This document shows, piece by piece, positions 63,628 through 64,000 of a DNA stretch of 64,000 bases; position 1 is the first letter of the stretch, and each line of letters starts with the position of its first letter. A program made the position numbers and the translations under genes. Source of the DNA: Pseudomonadaceae bacterium SI-3 (lineage in GTDB: Bacteria > Pseudomonadota > Gammaproteobacteria > Pseudomonadales > Pseudomonadaceae); NCBI GenBank assembly GCA_004010935.1, contig CP026511.1, positions 3,410,001 through 3,474,000 of the forward strand, in the 5' to 3' direction. The notes beneath the pieces were generated by a model, which was not told the DNA's origin, did no database searches, and saw nothing but the letters and a program-made list of their open reading frames with translations.

Positions 63628-64000
63628 ATGCCTGCCACCCAAACCCCGTCGCGCGACAGTATTCTGGCCGACCCGGATGCGCTCAACTGCACCATCTACC
63701 GTGCTCACGAAACGGACCCGGATGGTGAAGAACGCGACATGGGCGACGCCCGCGTCATCATCACCGGGCAGTTCGAGCCGCCGCAGGAGTGGGACGCCAA
63801 GGCGCGCGCTGACTATTTCGACGGGATGCCGGAAGACGCCTTCTTCACCGCTGTTTTCGCCAGCGAACCTGGCTCCGACTCAACAGGGTTCTTTACCGTC
63901 GAAGCCGACGATTATGCTGCCGTCACCGAACAGGACGGCAGCATCTCCATGTTCTACATCTGCGAGCGGTTGGACGACGACAGCTACGTGTTGCTGCGCG
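63628..64000 (+). CDS. Unknown conserved protein (C-terminus beyond window)
   Basis: At least 124 residues from MPATQTPSRDSILADPDALN; the stop is beyond position 64000. The sequence is acidic with a mixed alpha/beta look (VIITGQFEPPQEWDAKARAD, DDYAAVTEQDGSISMFYICE) and no signal peptide. CGGAG lies about 10 bases upstream of the ATG. It is divergent from the small acidic gene. Not assignable. Confidence 0.65.
   Translation, partial: MPATQTPSRDSILADPDALNCTIYRAHETDPDGEERDMGDARVIITGQFEPPQEWDAKARADYFDGMPEDAFFTAVFASEPGSDSTGFFTVEADDYAAVTEQDGSISMFYICERLDDDSYVLLR

Overview
The window looks like chromosomal core genome of a Pseudomonas-type gammaproteobacterium, most probably the Pseudomonas stutzeri group (Stutzerimonas). 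The reasons are the high GC content, the conserved order rlmN-pilF-rodZ-ispG-hisS-yfgM-bamB, the block trmJ-cysE-iscRSUA-hscBA-fdx-iscX, the queA-tgt-yajC-secD-secF run, and lptFG lying divergent from pepA-holC-valS. These are Pseudomonas arrangements, and the proteins read as Pseudomonas versions. No insertion sequence, prophage, CRISPR array, integrase or toxin-antitoxin pair was recognised.

Region 1 to 14.9 kb is almost entirely on the minus strand. It holds outer-membrane assembly (bamB, cut by the window edge), histidyl-tRNA synthetase, an isoprenoid enzyme (ispG), cell shape (rodZ), the type IV pilus pilotin (pilF), the dual rRNA/tRNA methylase rlmN, ndk, and the complete ISC iron-sulfur assembly operon with its regulator iscR. 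A good match to an IscR operator lies upstream of iscR. cysE and trmJ follow. The iron-sulfur enzymes IspG and RlmN are encoded just downstream of the machinery that matures such proteins.

Region 15 to 31 kb contains suhB, a glycine-zipper protein, the secDF-yajC/tgt/queA block, tRNA-Leu(CAA) with a strong promoter, a cold-shock protein with a long leader, an RDD membrane protein, the LPS exporter permeases lptF and lptG, and pepA-holC-unknown-valS.

Region 31 to 48 kb is a mosaic of transport and housekeeping genes: nhaD, two MFS permeases, rlmF, ndpA/yejK, uppP, a GST with an extra C-terminal domain, a GIY-YIG protein, mltF, ybaK, and the divergent pair metE/metR.

Region 48 to 64 kb is the most accessory-like part. 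It has an outer-membrane porin, a KAS III enzyme, small conserved unknowns, an ankyrin protein, an aldo/keto reductase, another MFS permease, a SIMPL protein, three alpha/beta hydrolases, an SLC13 permease with RCK_C domains, and a run of small uncharacterised genes ending in one cut by the window edge.

I found no convincing new multi-gene system. The most noteworthy sequence features are a heptanucleotide tandem repeat just upstream of an alpha/beta hydrolase (possible phase variation), a small membrane-protein ORF that appears frame-disrupted, a palindrome enclosing the ndk -10 box, IscR-, MetR- and Fur-like sites, and a conserved unknown gene between holC and valS.
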